This document shows, piece after piece, positions 7,158-16,296 of a stretch of DNA of 64,000 bases. This DNA comes from Deinococcus sp. Marseille-Q6407 (GTDB taxonomy: Bacteria; Deinococcota; Deinococci; Deinococcales; Deinococcaceae). The notes beneath the pieces are model-generated. The model was given only the letters and a program-made list of their open reading frames with translations. It ran no database searches and had not been told where the DNA came from. Location: positions 1 through 64,000 of the forward strand of contig NZ_CAMPFU010000004.1 of the NCBI RefSeq assembly GCF_946848805.1. The letters are read 5' to 3'. Position 1 is the first letter of the stretch. Every line of letters begins with the position of its first letter. The position numbers and the translations under genes were made by a program.

Positions 7158-8351
7158 ATGCCAAAACTGTATCAACCTGAAGCGTTCGCGGTGCCGGACG
7201 GGATTTATCTGGACGGCAACAGCCTGGGCCTGATGCCACACGCTGCAAAGCAGGCAGTGGAGCGCCGCCTGAACGAGTGGGCCACCCAGGCGGTGGTGGG
7301 CTGGGACGAGTGGTTCGGCCTCAGCGAGAGCCTGTCGCCGCAGCTGGCCCGTCTGGCAGGCGCCCGACCCGAGGAAGTGATCGCTACCGGGTCCATCACG
7401 GCCAACCTGCACGCGCTGCTGGCCACCTTTTACCGCCCGCAGGGCCAGCGCCGGCACCTGCTGGCCACCGCGCTGGACTTTCCCACCGACCTCTATGCCC
7501 TGCGCTCCTGGGCCGACCGCGAGGGCGCCGAGCTGCGGCTGATTCCTTCGCGCGACGGCCATACCCTGCACCCGGACGACATCGCCGCTGCCATCACCGA
7601 CGAGATTGCTATCGTGCTGCTGCCTACGGTGCTGTACCGCTCCGGGCAGTTGCTGGATGTGGCCCGCTGGACCGCCGCTGCTCATCAGCAGGGCTGCCTG
7701 ATCGGCTGGGACGCTGCACACTCGATGGGCGCCGTGCCACACCAGTTCCATGACGACGGCGCCGACTTTGCAGTGTGGTGCAGCTACAAGTACCTGAACG
7801 CCGGCCCCGGGGCACCGGGTGGGCTGTATGTACACGAGCGGCACGCCGGGGTGCTGCCGGGCCTACGCGGTTGGTGGGGCAACGACAAAACCAGCCAGTT
7901 TCAGATGGACAACGAGTACCGCCGGGCGGGCGACGCCGGTGCCTATCAGCTGGGCACGCCGCCGGTCCTGTCGCTGGCCGCGCTGGAAGGCGCGCTGGAA
8001 GTCTACCGGGGTGTGGACCCGGAGGAACTGCGGGCCCGCTCGCTGGAACTGACTGACCTGCTGCTGGCCCTGGCCGAAGAACAGCTGCCCGAAATGCAGG
8101 TCATCACGCCTCGCCCCGCTGCTGAGCGTGGGGGCCATGTGTCGCTGCAATGGCAGCACAACCGGCAGGTGTCGCTGGCGCTGCGGGCCCGCCGTATCAT
8201 TCCCGACTACCGCGAGCCGGGCATCTTGCGGCTGGCCCCGATTCCCTTTTACAACAACGAAGACGATGTGCGCGGAGTGGTGCAGGCCATGCGCGAGATC
8301 ATTGACAGCCGCGAGTACGAGGCGGCCGGCGAGGGCAGCGCCGTATCCTGA
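7158..8351 (+). CDS. kynU: Kynureninase
   Basis: This PLP enzyme cleaves kynurenine to anthranilate and alanine. From ATG 7158 it has 397 residues, the usual length. Family features include YLDGNSLG near the N-terminus, the phosphate-binding ATGSITANLH segment, GWDAAHSMG with the cofactor-pairing Asp, and WCSYKYLNAGPGAPGG with the PLP lysine (Lys211). The C-terminal small domain holds the RIIPDYREPGILR segment. An in-frame ATG at 7101 would overlap the divergent gene and its promoter, so 7158 is preferred. No anthranilate-degrading enzyme is seen in the window. Confidence 0.93.
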   Translation: MPKLYQPEAFAVPDGIYLDGNSLGLMPHAAKQAVERRLNEWATQAVVGWDEWFGLSESLSPQLARLAGARPEEVIATGSITANLHALLATFYRPQGQRRHLLATALDFPTDLYALRSWADREGAELRLIPSRDGHTLHPDDIAAAITDEIAIVLLPTVLYRSGQLLDVARWTAAAHQQGCLIGWDAAHSMGAVPHQFHDDGADFAVWCSYKYLNAGPGAPGGLYVHERHAGVLPGLRGWWGNDKTSQFQMDNEYRRAGDAGAYQLGTPPVLSLAALEGALEVYRGVDPEELRARSLELTDLLLALAEEQLPEMQVITPRPAAERGGHVSLQWQHNRQVSLALRARRIIPDYREPGILRLAPIPFYNNEDDVRGVVQAMREIIDSREYEAAGEGSAVS

Positions 8352-8383
8352 CGGGCGCGGGCTTTCTGCTCCTGAGCCCCAGC

Positions 8384-9313
8384 TCAGTGCTGCTTCATCC
8401 GGACTTCTTCCGGGGTCAGGGGATGGTCAGCGCTGGACCGGTCGCCGTCGCTCTGTTCTTCGGCCGCCTCGTCCTGGGGCGGCTCCATTACCCGGTAATA
8501 GCGCCGCAGCCACTGGCTGAGGCCGCCCAGGTCCGGGAAAAGGGTTCGCTCGGTGATGTTGGCCTGGTCCAGCTTGTCGCGGATTTCGCCTTTCAGCTCG
8601 GCCGGCAGGATGATCTTCTGCACAGCGCCGTCGTGTGCGTGCAGCCAGTCGCCAATCTGCGCGTTGGGATTGGACAGCATCGAAAACAGCGCCGATTGCT
8701 GCACGATGCGCTGGTCCAGCGAGGGCGGCTCGAGAAACAGCAAGAACGGCTGCCCGGCCACCAGTTCATACTGCTCCAGCCAGTGGGTGTCGCTGTCGAA
8801 GCCCAGGCGGCTGGGCGGCAGTGCCCCGGAAGCTTCGCCCAGGGCGGCCAGCATATCCACCGTGAAAACGGCGCTGCCCTCATGCTCCAGCATGTCGCGC
8901 AGTGGCACTGGCAGCCCGGCGTTGGTTTCCGAGAAATTCAGCATCCAGACCACGCCGTCTTCGCCGTACAGATCCTCAGAAGCGGTCGCGAAGTGCAGCG
9001 CCACCAGCGGCGAATAGGACCAGTCCAGCAGCCGGGTAGGCAGGCCGTGGTGCTGCCCCACCGCCAGCCAGTACCATAGCAAGTCGCGGTCAGGCACGCT
9101 GCCGTAGGCGTACTTGCGAAAAGCCCGCACCAGGTGGCGTTCCAGTTCACTGGGGTCGCCGCCCAGCCGCTGCAATGTGGTGGTCAGCGGCAGCTCGCGC
9201 CCCTGCCCCCGGAAGACATAAGGCGAGCGAAAGCGGTGCAGCGACTCATTCCAGGTGTCTTGATGCAGCACATCCATCAGTTCCAGCCAGCTGGAGACTC
9301 GGTATTCGTGCAT
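8384..9313 (-). CDS. FRG-domain protein
   Basis: This 309-residue protein has the hallmark FRG triplet (VFRGQGRE near residue 33). It also has the second conserved block GLPTRLLDWSYSPLVALHFA at about 90-108, both defining the FRG domain (named after its F/Y-R-G motif). FRG proteins are frequent in phage-defence and toxin-like loci, but their biochemical activity is poorly settled. The C-terminal third (about 190-309) is outside the core motifs and ends in an acidic tail. An AAAGGAAC ribosome site precedes the ATG. No toxin/antitoxin or defence partner is recognised beside it. Confidence 0.8.
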   Translation of the reverse strand: MHEYRVSSWLELMDVLHQDTWNESLHRFRSPYVFRGQGRELPLTTTLQRLGGDPSELERHLVRAFRKYAYGSVPDRDLLWYWLAVGQHHGLPTRLLDWSYSPLVALHFATASEDLYGEDGVVWMLNFSETNAGLPVPLRDMLEHEGSAVFTVDMLAALGEASGALPPSRLGFDSDTHWLEQYELVAGQPFLLFLEPPSLDQRIVQQSALFSMLSNPNAQIGDWLHAHDGAVQKIILPAELKGEIRDKLDQANITERTLFPDLGGLSQWLRRYYRVMEPPQDEAAEEQSDGDRSSADHPLTPEEVRMKQH

Positions 9314-9473
9314 AGGGGTTCCTTTCTGAAGGAGAATGTGAGGAGCTGAGAAAAGGGCCGCCAGCAGACCCCATTTCAGCCCCAGGCCATGAAAAGACGC
9401 GGCCGAACAGATCTTCCAGTTCGCCGCGCCCTTGGTTGCCGGTGTGGGGAGGGAAGCCTGCGCCGGGGCTGGC

Positions 9474-10662
<1,189 letters not shown>

Positions 10663-10670
<8 letters not shown>

Positions 10671-11823
10671 CGGCGGCTCCTTTTTCTGGGCTGTAGTGAT
10701 TTTGTTCGGCGGCCTGTTCTATTTGTGCGGCCATTTCTTCCCAGGTGCGGTCCCAAGACAGTTCGGCCAGGAAGGCATCGGCGCGGGCCTGACGTTCGGC
10801 GGCCGCTGCGGTGCTGGCTTCGGTCAGGGCTTCGGCGCAGGCGGCCTCGAAGGCATCTGCGTCGTCGGCAATTCGGGCCATTTCGCCGGCGCCATAAGGC
10901 TGCACCACGTCGCGGATGCCGGTCGAGACCACCGGCACGCCAGCAGCCAGATATTCGGGTGTTTTGGTGGGGCTGATAAATTCAGTGGCTTCGTTGCGGG
11001 CAAAAGGCAGCAGCGCCACGTCCCAGCCGCTCAGGTAAGCGGGCAGCTCGCGGTAGTCTTTTTTGCCCAGGTAATGCAGGTTGGCGGCCTGCGGCAGGTC
11101 TTCGGGGGCAATCTTGACCACTGGGCCGATCAAGACGAACTGCCACTCGGGGCGGCGGCGGGCCAGTTCGCCCACCAGCTCGATATCGAAACGCTCGTCA
11201 ATGACGCCGTAAAAGCCCAGTCGGGGATGAGAGATACCTGCTTGATCGGCCGGCTCGGTCTGTGCCTGCCGGGCCTGGGCGAAATGCGCGACTTCCACGC
11301 TGGAAGGAAAGGGATGAACATTGCTGTGTTGCTCGCGCTTGGCTTCATAGAGCCGGTGCCCACCGGTAAAGACCACGTCGGCCTGGCGGAACAGCTGCTG
11401 CTCGCGCTGCCGCAGTTCGGGCGGCGCACCTTTGAAGTTGGCGAGTTCATCCATGCAGTCGTAAATGGTGACGCGTGGGGTCAGCGCTGCGGTGACCGGC
11501 AATTCCATCGGGGTATACACCCACAGGTCGTATTCGCGTAAATCTTCTTCGCGGACCAGGGCGCCCAGCAGCGCGGCCGTGCGGCTCTGGGATTCGGCCG
11601 GGCTGTGGCCCGCTTCAATGTAGGGGGTGCAGACGGTGACGCCGCTGGCGTCCTGGGTCCGGCGCAGTTCGTCGGGGTGATCCCCGAAGACCGGTTCTTC
11701 GATGTAGTACACCGGCCGCGTCCGGGCGGCGCGGGTCATCAGGTGCTGGGGGCGCTGAAAGACGAAATCCCAGCGCAGATGTGACAGGACCAGTAATGCC
11801 GGCATGCTTGAGGACTGGGTCAT
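10663..11823 (-). CDS. Glycosyltransferase (GT4-like) linked to glf
   Basis: The 386-residue protein begins with LLVLSHLRWDFVFQRPQHLM, a start seen in TuaH-like glycosyltransferases often found near galactofuranose genes. A Rossmann-type acceptor domain leads into a C-terminal nucleotide-sugar-binding half with LGFYGVID, HYLGKKDYRELP and the FISPTKTPEYLAAGVPVVST segment typical of GT4. The ATG at 11823 follows an AAGGAG ribosome site; a longer reading frame to 11928 has no such site. Overlap with glf suggests it uses UDP-galactofuranose or elongates that chain, which is inference. Confidence 0.85.
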
Positions 11824-12028
11824 TTGAGGGACTCCTTCTTTGTTGGATATCTTGTTTTCGGGCTGTAAAAAGCATCGGCCGGATGCGAGCCGAAGTTTCC
11901 CTAAATTAGCGTGTCCGCCACAGTCCAAAAGTCAGATTCTCCGGTTGTTGACGTTTGGTTAAAATTTCTTACAGCCCTGCCACACGCTGCCCCGCCTGAT
12001 TTTCCCGGTGATTGGCCTGCCCGGCGGG

Positions 12029-12034
12029 TACACT
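12029..12034 (+). promoter_or_regulatory. -10 box (TACACT) before the GT2 gene
   Basis: TACACT ends nine bases before an in-frame GTG at 12044. This is why that codon is taken as the start rather than the GTG at 12008, which lies upstream of the box. Confidence 0.4.
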
Positions 12035-12043
12035 GAAAAGTCC

Positions 12044-13141
12044 GTGTCCAGTTTCTCGCCTGCCCCGCTTTCTGCCCGCCCGGTTGTGGTGGCCCTGCCA
12101 GCGCGGGATGAGGCGCACAATATTGGCGCGGCGCTGCGGGCGTTGGGTACTCAGCGGGATGGCATGGGACGGCCCCTGCCGGTCAGGGTGGCGCTGCTGG
12201 TCAACAACACGGCCGACCGGACTGCCGAGCTGGCCGTACAGGTCGCCGCGCAGTTGCCGCAGCTGAAGCTCTCGCTGCGCGAAGAAAGCTGGCCCGACCG
12301 GCCAGGCAGCGTGGTGCAGGCCCGACGCCGCGCGCTGGACTGGGCCGCCGAGCTGGCCGGGCCAGATGGAATCATCGCCAGTACCGACGCCGATACTCGC
12401 CCAGCTCCCGACTGGCTGTGGCAGCTGACGGCGCCGCTGCGGACCGGAGGCGCAGCAGCGGTGCAGGCCAGCGCGGGCCGCATCCTGCTGGATCCGGCCG
12501 AGCGCGCGGCGCTGCCGCCAGCGGTACGGCGCACCCACTTGCTGGACAGCGGCTATCGCTGGTGGGTGGAGGCACTGATGGCCCGGCTGAATCCTGTCCC
12601 CTTCGACCCCTGGCCGCGGCACTGGCAGCATTTCGGGGCCAGCCTGGCGCTGACCGTGCAGGCGTACCGGGTAGTAGGCGGCGTGCCGGACGTGAGTGAG
12701 CTGGAAGACATAGCGCTGGTGCGGGCTCTGCGCCGGCAGGACCTTGCGCTGCGCCACACTCCGCAGGCCCGAGTCTGGACCTCAGCGCGGCGGTCTGGGC
12801 GGGTGGCGGTGGGGCTGTCCACCCAGCTCCAGGAGTGGACCGCCGGCCCAGAACACTGGCAGGTCCCCGGCGGCGCAGAAGTGGTGGCGTTGGCCCGGGC
12901 TGAAGCGGCCCTGCGGCTGGCCTGGCAAGGCGGCCATGCCCCAACGGACGCCCTGGTCCGTCTATGGCGCGCTGACCCTGCTGCTCTGGCGGCGGCCCTG
13001 CACAGTCCTTTTTTGGGGCGGGCGCTGGAACAGGCGCACGCGGCGCGCCGGGCTGGGGACTGGGTGCAGCATTCCCCGGCGGTGCCGGTAGAGCAGGCGC
13101 TGCGGGAAGTTCGGGAAGAACTGGCCCGGTTGCATATCTGA
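12044..13141 (+). CDS. Family 2 glycosyltransferase
   Basis: The 365-residue protein (from GTG 12044) has a GT-A fold start VVVALPARDEAHNIG, the nucleotide-binding STDADTRPAPDWL motif (the DxD equivalent) and ELEDIALVRALRR, the acidic catalytic-loop motif of GT2 enzymes. No transmembrane segment is evident, so it is probably cytoplasmic. It converges with a NodS-like methyltransferase gene. GT2/methyltransferase pairs of this kind occur together in several bacteria, which suggests a shared small-glycoconjugate pathway; the product is unknown. Confidence 0.83.
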   Translation: MSSFSPAPLSARPVVVALPARDEAHNIGAALRALGTQRDGMGRPLPVRVALLVNNTADRTAELAVQVAAQLPQLKLSLREESWPDRPGSVVQARRRALDWAAELAGPDGIIASTDADTRPAPDWLWQLTAPLRTGGAAAVQASAGRILLDPAERAALPPAVRRTHLLDSGYRWWVEALMARLNPVPFDPWPRHWQHFGASLALTVQAYRVVGGVPDVSELEDIALVRALRRQDLALRHTPQARVWTSARRSGRVAVGLSTQLQEWTAGPEHWQVPGGAEVVALARAEAALRLAWQGGHAPTDALVRLWRADPAALAAALHSPFLGRALEQAHAARRAGDWVQHSPAVPVEQALREVREELARLHI

Positions 13142-13172
13142 TAGAGGAGAGAGCGTTCTCTCTGCCCAGTTT

Positions 13173-13766
13173 TCAATCCTCTGTGCGGACAAACACGTCC
13201 AGCCGGTAGCCCTGCTGTTCGTCGCCGTGGCGTTCGGCGTGCAGGTGCTCCAGGCCCCGCCCCACACGGGCCAGCGCGGCTGTGTGAACAGCGTCGCCCG
13301 TCTGAGGATAATCCGGCACAAAAGGGGTCCAGTGGACCAGCATCAGGGTGCCCTGCGGCTCCAGCCGGGCCAGCACCGCGTCCAGCGCGCGGTCCAGGTC
13401 GGCAGGCGAGAGGTAGTACAGCACCTCGCTCAGCACAATCAAGTCGAATGGTGGGCCGTCCGGCAGGCGGTCCGGCAATTGCCCCTGCTGAAAATGAATG
13501 TTGGGGCGGTCTGCGTTGCGCGCCCGGGCCCGTGCCAGCGCTTGCTCGTTGATATCCAGCGCCAGCAGTTCATCGGCGCGCCCGGCCAGCTGCCCGGTCA
13601 GCACGCCGATGGAGCAGCCGACTTCCAGTGCCCGGTGGTAGCTTTCACGTGGCAGCGCGGCCAGGGTGCGGGCGTACTTGGCGGCCTCGTAGGGGCTGGT
13701 GGCGAAGTCCCAGGGGTCCTCGTTGGCGGTATAGACATCCTCGAAGTACTCGGGAGGCAGAGTCAC
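13173..13766 (-). CDS. NodS-like SAM-dependent methyltransferase
   Basis: The 197-residue class I methyltransferase begins with YFEDVYTANEDPWDFATSPYE, shared with NodS-type enzymes. It has the SAM motif ALEVGCSIGVLTGQLA (motif I, about residues 46-62), an acidic LALDIN (motif II) and FDLIVLSEVLYYL (motif IV). NodS methylates an N-deacetylated chito-oligosaccharide; here only a sugar-type N-methyl acceptor can be suggested. It overlaps the upstream lipoprotein gene by four bases and converges on the GT2 gene. Confidence 0.83.
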   Translation of the reverse strand: MTLPPEYFEDVYTANEDPWDFATSPYEAAKYARTLAALPRESYHRALEVGCSIGVLTGQLAGRADELLALDINEQALARARARNADRPNIHFQQGQLPDRLPDGPPFDLIVLSEVLYYLSPADLDRALDAVLARLEPQGTLMLVHWTPFVPDYPQTGDAVHTAALARVGRGLEHLHAERHGDEQQGYRLDVFVRTED

Positions 13767-14158
13767 AGGTCGCTTTCTCCTTCGGTGCCCAGGTCAAAAG
13801 TCGGCGTGCCGGAACTGCCAGGCGGGGTGGGCGGCGCCGCCGGAGCACTTCCCGCCGGCGACAGCTTCAACTCGGCCTGACCGCCCTCGACCCGGCAGGC
13901 GTACTGCCACTGTTTGGTCTGCCCGCCCTGCTCGGCGCTCAGGGTGCCGGAGCTGAGACCCAGGCGCTGGGTCTTGCCGCCGCTACGTTCGGTATGAACC
14001 TCGGACTGTAGCTGCCGGAACTCCTTCAGCGCCGCGGGCGGGTTCAGCTGCGCCAGCTGCTCTCGGGCTGCCGCCTGGCACTCCTTGGACACGGCCCCAG
14101 GCGAGAAACAGGCGGTCAGCAACAGCGGAAGCAGCAACAGGCACCGGCGGTGTGACAT
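13763..14158 (-). CDS. Hypothetical small lipoprotein
   Basis: The 131-residue protein starts MSHRRCLLLLPLLLTACFS: a positively charged N-terminus, a leucine core and lipobox LTAC. The mature part holds one Cys-containing helix (KECQAAAREQLAQL), a strand-like QLGL/KQWQYACRVEG region and a Pro/Gly-rich tail. No known domain is recognised. A TACAGT box six bases before the ATG fixes the start well inside a longer open frame. The stop overlaps the methyltransferase ATG. Confidence 0.7.
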   Translation of the reverse strand: MSHRRCLLLLPLLLTACFSPGAVSKECQAAAREQLAQLNPPAALKEFRQLQSEVHTERSGGKTQRLGLSSGTLSAEQGGQTKQWQYACRVEGGQAELKLSPAGSAPAAPPTPPGSSGTPTFDLGTEGESDL

Positions 14159-14164
14159 CTGCCT

Positions 14165-14170
14165 ACTGTA
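14165..14170 (-). promoter_or_regulatory. -10 box (TACAGT) of a leaderless promoter
   Basis: Minus-strand TACAGT lies six bases before the lipoprotein ATG at 14158. Confidence 0.5.
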
Positions 14171-14242
14171 GCTCACTCTTGCCTGTGGCCCAGCCGCGCG
14201 GCAAGCCGGGCCAGCATGACTTTTCGGCCTGGGCCAAGCTGC

Positions 14243-14248
14243 TAGCCT
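14243..14248 (+). promoter_or_regulatory. -10 box (TAGCCT) of a leaderless promoter
   Basis: TAGCCT lies seven bases before the ATG of the short-chain dehydrogenase at 14256, with no Shine-Dalgarno. Confidence 0.5.
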
Positions 14249-14255
14249 CGCTCTC

Positions 14256-14966
14256 ATGAACCTGCAAGATGCCCGTATTCTGGTGACCGGCAGCACGTCC
14301 GGTATTGGTCTCGCCATTGCCCGGCGCCTGCACGAAGGCGGCGCCCGGGTGGTGCTGGCCGGCCGCGATGACGCCAAGATTGCTGCCCTGCGCGCGGAAG
14401 GCTGGCACGTCGTTCAGGCCGACGTGAGCCGCGACGAGGACGCCGTGCGCCTGGTGCGGGAAGCTGCCGAGCACCTCGGTGGCTTGGACGTACTGGTCAA
14501 CAATGCCGGCGGTGGCCGCTACGCTCCGCTGCTGGAACAGGACACGGCCGAATTTCGGCAGATGCTGGACACCAACCTGGTAGGCGCCACGGTGGTGGCC
14601 CGCGAAGCTGCCCGCCTGATGGTGCAAAATGGCGGCGGCCAGGGCCACGGCACCATCATCAACATCGGCAGCGTGTCGGGTCTGCGTGGCTCGGCCGGTG
14701 CCGGAGCTTACAGCGCTACCAAATTCGGCTTGCGCGGCCTGACCCAGTCCTGGCGCGACGAACTGCGGCCCAAGAACATCCGGGTCAGCTACGTGGCGCC
14801 CAGCGAGGTGATCACCGGCTTTGGCGGCAGTGACCCGGCCAGCCGCAAGAACGCCGACCGCAAGATTCAACCCGAGGACATGGCCCACGCCGTGGCCGCC
14901 CTGATTGAGATGGACGACCGGGCCTTCGTCACCGAGCTGGAAGTGTTCGCCACCAACCCCTGGTAA
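14256..14966 (+). CDS. Short-chain dehydrogenase/reductase
   Basis: This classical SDR of 236 residues has the cofactor motif TGSTSGIG at about 11-18, NNAGG at about 88, the catalytic Ser in NIGSVSG and the YSATK Tyr/Lys pair. An Arg at the end of beta-2 (LAGRDD) is compatible with NADP use. The substrate cannot be read from sequence. It is a single gene with its own leaderless promoter and converges with the MFS gene 30 bases downstream. Confidence 0.9.
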   Translation: MNLQDARILVTGSTSGIGLAIARRLHEGGARVVLAGRDDAKIAALRAEGWHVVQADVSRDEDAVRLVREAAEHLGGLDVLVNNAGGGRYAPLLEQDTAEFRQMLDTNLVGATVVAREAARLMVQNGGGQGHGTIINIGSVSGLRGSAGAGAYSATKFGLRGLTQSWRDELRPKNIRVSYVAPSEVITGFGGSDPASRKNADRKIQPEDMAHAVAALIEMDDRAFVTELEVFATNPW

Positions 14967-14996
14967 TCCAGTCTTCCTGGTGCGGTGGCCTCTGCT

Positions 14997-16241
14997 TCAG
15001 GAAGACGCCGGCTGCAGCTGGTCCTGCACAGAGCGCCGCCGCAGGGCCAGGCTGGTCAGCCACATGCCCAGCACGCCCAGCCCCAGTGTCAGTGCCGCCA
15101 TGCCGGGGCCGCCGATGATGGCCCCCAGCGGCACGCCCAGCGACGCGGCCCATTTGGCCACCGTGAACAGCTGCCCGTTTATCGCCAGATAAGCGCCGCG
15201 TCCCTCGGCGGGAATCAGGTCGGCCAGCCGGCTCTGGCGGGTGGGCACATACAGCAATTCGCCCAGAGTCAGCACTACACTGGCCAGCAGCAGCGCCGGC
15301 AGCGACACACTGAAGGCCAGCACCGCGAAGCCTGCCCCAAACAGCAGGAACCCGGCGTACATCACCGGCACCTGCGGCTGGCGGGTCACCCAGGCGCTGA
15401 CCGGCGCTGTCAGCAGCACGATCAGGCCGGTGTTGACGGCGGTCAGCAGGCTCATGGCCCGCACGCCGTCAATCAGCTGCCCGCCCAGCAGCAGCGGCGC
15501 GAAGTTCTGTGCCAGATGCACCGCTGCCCAGTTGGACCGCCCGAATTCGATGGTCAGCACCGCGACGCCGCCCGCCGTGAACAGCAGGAAAGCCGGGTCG
15601 CGGGCCACGGCGGCGTAGTTGCGCAGCAGTGAACCCAGCCCCAGCTGCGCGCCTACCTCGTGGGTGCTCTGGCCGGCGCGGGTCTCGCTGAGCCGGGTCC
15701 AGGAGAGCCACAGCGTCAGCAGCGACATTCCCAGCAGCAGTTCCAGCAGCAGGGGAAAGTGGTCCCGGTACAGCCAGCCGCCCAGCAGGGTGCCGATCAG
15801 CAGGCTGGCGTTGATGGCCCAGTAATTGACCGAGTACATGAAACTGCGGCTTTCGGGGGTGGAAACGTCCACCAGCATCGCCTCGCTGGCCGGGCCCACC
15901 AGCCCGCCAGCCAGGTTCACCAGCGCCACGGCGGCAAAGGTCAGATAGGGGAAGGGCTGCTGCCAGTTGGCCGCCAGCAACGCCGCAAAAGCCAGTGCCT
16001 TGAGCACCTCGCCCAGCAGCAGGGTGCGCCGCCGGCCCCACAGGTCGGCCAGCAGGCCCCCGTAGAGCCCGGCGGCAAACTGCACCGCGACCAGCAGGCC
16101 CAGCAGCAGCCCGGCCCGCCCGGCACCCAGGTGTTCGGTGAAATAAATGGCCAGCAGCGGAAACACGGCCCCGCCGACCAGCCGCGACAGAAAAGAGGTC
16201 ACGATCCGGACCCGGATGTTGGGATGCAGGGTCTTCCACAT
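14997..16241 (-). CDS. MFS transporter, probably an exporter
   Basis: The 414-residue protein has about 12 hydrophobic segments and the MFS loop 2-3 signature GLLADLWGRRRTLL (about residue 60). The start at 16241 (MWKTLHP) is fixed by a CATACT box seven bases upstream. It is divergent from an SgrR-like regulator gene with only 55 bases between starts. In E. coli the SgrR regulator sits next to the SetA sugar-phosphate-stress exporter, and similar SgrR/MFS pairs occur elsewhere. Sugar or sugar-phosphate analogue export is therefore the best guess for its role. Confidence 0.85.
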   Translation of the reverse strand: MWKTLHPNIRVRIVTSFLSRLVGGAVFPLLAIYFTEHLGAGRAGLLLGLLVAVQFAAGLYGGLLADLWGRRRTLLLGEVLKALAFAALLAANWQQPFPYLTFAAVALVNLAGGLVGPASEAMLVDVSTPESRSFMYSVNYWAINASLLIGTLLGGWLYRDHFPLLLELLLGMSLLTLWLSWTRLSETRAGQSTHEVGAQLGLGSLLRNYAAVARDPAFLLFTAGGVAVLTIEFGRSNWAAVHLAQNFAPLLLGGQLIDGVRAMSLLTAVNTGLIVLLTAPVSAWVTRQPQVPVMYAGFLLFGAGFAVLAFSVSLPALLLASVVLTLGELLYVPTRQSRLADLIPAEGRGAYLAINGQLFTVAKWAASLGVPLGAIIGGPGMAALTLGLGVLGMWLTSLALRRRSVQDQLQPASS

Positions 16242-16248
16242 GCTCCGC

Positions 16249-16254
16249 AGTATG
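16249..16254 (-). promoter_or_regulatory. -10 box (CATACT) of a leaderless promoter for the MFS gene
   Basis: Minus-strand CATACT ends seven bases before the MFS ATG. It lies in the short divergent spacer, so an SgrR-like protein bound here could control both genes. Confidence 0.5.
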
Positions 16255-16296
16255 GGGGCCGGTAAAAGTGGTAAAAAGTCCCACAGGAGTCTGCCT

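Noticed and set aside
13763..14377. 204-residue version of the lipoprotein frame
   Set aside because: The upstream part overlaps the divergent dehydrogenase and its promoter; the signal peptide begins at 14158 with a -10 box just before it.
16147..16296. N-terminal extension of the SgrR-like regulator
   Set aside because: It overlaps the divergent MFS gene and lacks a ribosome site, whereas TTG 16297 has AGGAG at ideal spacing.
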